DNA of 5,854 nucleotides from Planctomycetaceae bacterium (GTDB lineage: Bacteria > Planctomycetota > Planctomycetia > Pirellulales > Thermoguttaceae). Of the stretch, positions 5,771 through 5,854 are shown one piece after another. Each line of letters starts with the position of its first letter. Position 1 is the first letter of the stretch. The translations under genes and the position numbers were made by a program. Under the pieces are notes generated by a model that saw nothing but the letters and a program-made list of their open reading frames with translations, was not told where the DNA came from and made no database searches. The DNA is taken from positions 1 through 5,854 of the forward strand of contig JAIRTV010000088.1 in the NCBI GenBank assembly GCA_031254675.1, given 5' to 3'.

Positions 5771-5776
5771 CTCCTT
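5771..5776 (-). promoter_or_regulatory. Strong Shine-Dalgarno site before ATG 5763
   Basis: AAGGAG with 7-base spacing to ATG 5763 on the minus strand. It indicates genuine initiation at 5763 rather than at the TTG codons of the DUF1559 frame alone. Confidence 0.75.
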
Positions 5777-5788
5777 ATTTTACAAGGC

Positions 5789-5851
5789 TTTGCCGAAACA
5801 ATTGTGATGCGTTCACCAGAAAACAACACGGCAAAAAATACGCAACACAAT
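5789..5851 (-). promoter_or_regulatory. Interleaved inverted repeats in the DUF1559 5' leader (candidate pseudoknot RNA or operator)
   Basis: Arms in minus-strand order are ATTGTGTTGCGT (5851-5840), TTTGCCG (5835-5829), ACGCATCACAAT (5812-5801) and CGGCAAA (5795-5789). Arms 1 and 3 pair over 12 bp with a single mismatch; arms 2 and 4 pair perfectly over 7 bp. The a-b-a'-b' order is that of an H-type pseudoknot. The last arm ends 12 bases before the AAGGAG site, a position where a folded RNA could control ribosome access. The transcript start is not known, so a DNA-level operator or promoter overlap is equally possible. It matches no riboswitch class I recognise. Confidence 0.4.
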
Positions 5852-5854
5852 CGA

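Noticed and set aside
1..5854. tRNA, rRNA or full insertion-sequence genes
   Set aside because: I saw no cloverleaf-like segment, rRNA-conserved stretch or transposase coding sequence on either strand.

Overview
The window most likely comes from a planctomycete (phylum Planctomycetota) with an AT-rich genome, perhaps a gut-type lineage such as Thermoguttaceae/Pirellulales. The strongest clue is the protein at 4407-5645, a textbook DUF1559 pseudopilin-like protein (GFTLVELL prepilin motif, DGTSNT, H-X9-DG), a family greatly expanded in planctomycetes. A carboxypeptidase-regulatory-like lipoprotein lies just downstream of it, a common arrangement in that phylum. The lineage within the phylum is inference.

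All genes supported here are on the minus strand. In transcription order (right to left) they are: a short leader ORF with a strong ribosome site (5632-5763); the DUF1559 protein (4407-5645); a small surface lipoprotein (3825-4301); a 526-base gene-free stretch holding two copies of a small inverted-repeat element and further hairpins (3299-3824); a secreted TIM-barrel-like protein with a C-terminal carbohydrate-binding-like module (1559-3298); and a secreted neutral/alkaline-ceramidase-like hydrolase running off the left edge (1-1442).

All four main proteins carry export signals: a type III prepilin leader, a lipobox, and two type I signal peptides. The window therefore looks like cell-surface and extracellular functions. 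DUF1559 plus lipoprotein form one likely transcription unit, with a hairpin between them. The TIM-barrel protein and the ceramidase-like protein form a second likely unit, although a possible separate promoter precedes the latter.

The most unusual part is the 5' end of the DUF1559 transcript. It has two interleaved inverted repeats with pseudoknot topology, then a strong Shine-Dalgarno and ATG, then a run of twelve G. That run separates the good start from the DUF1559 frame by one base. It could be a phase-variable switch, a translationally coupled leader peptide, or an assembly error in a homopolymer. The second notable item is the pair of diverged MITE-like elements at 3370-3462 and 3546-3663.
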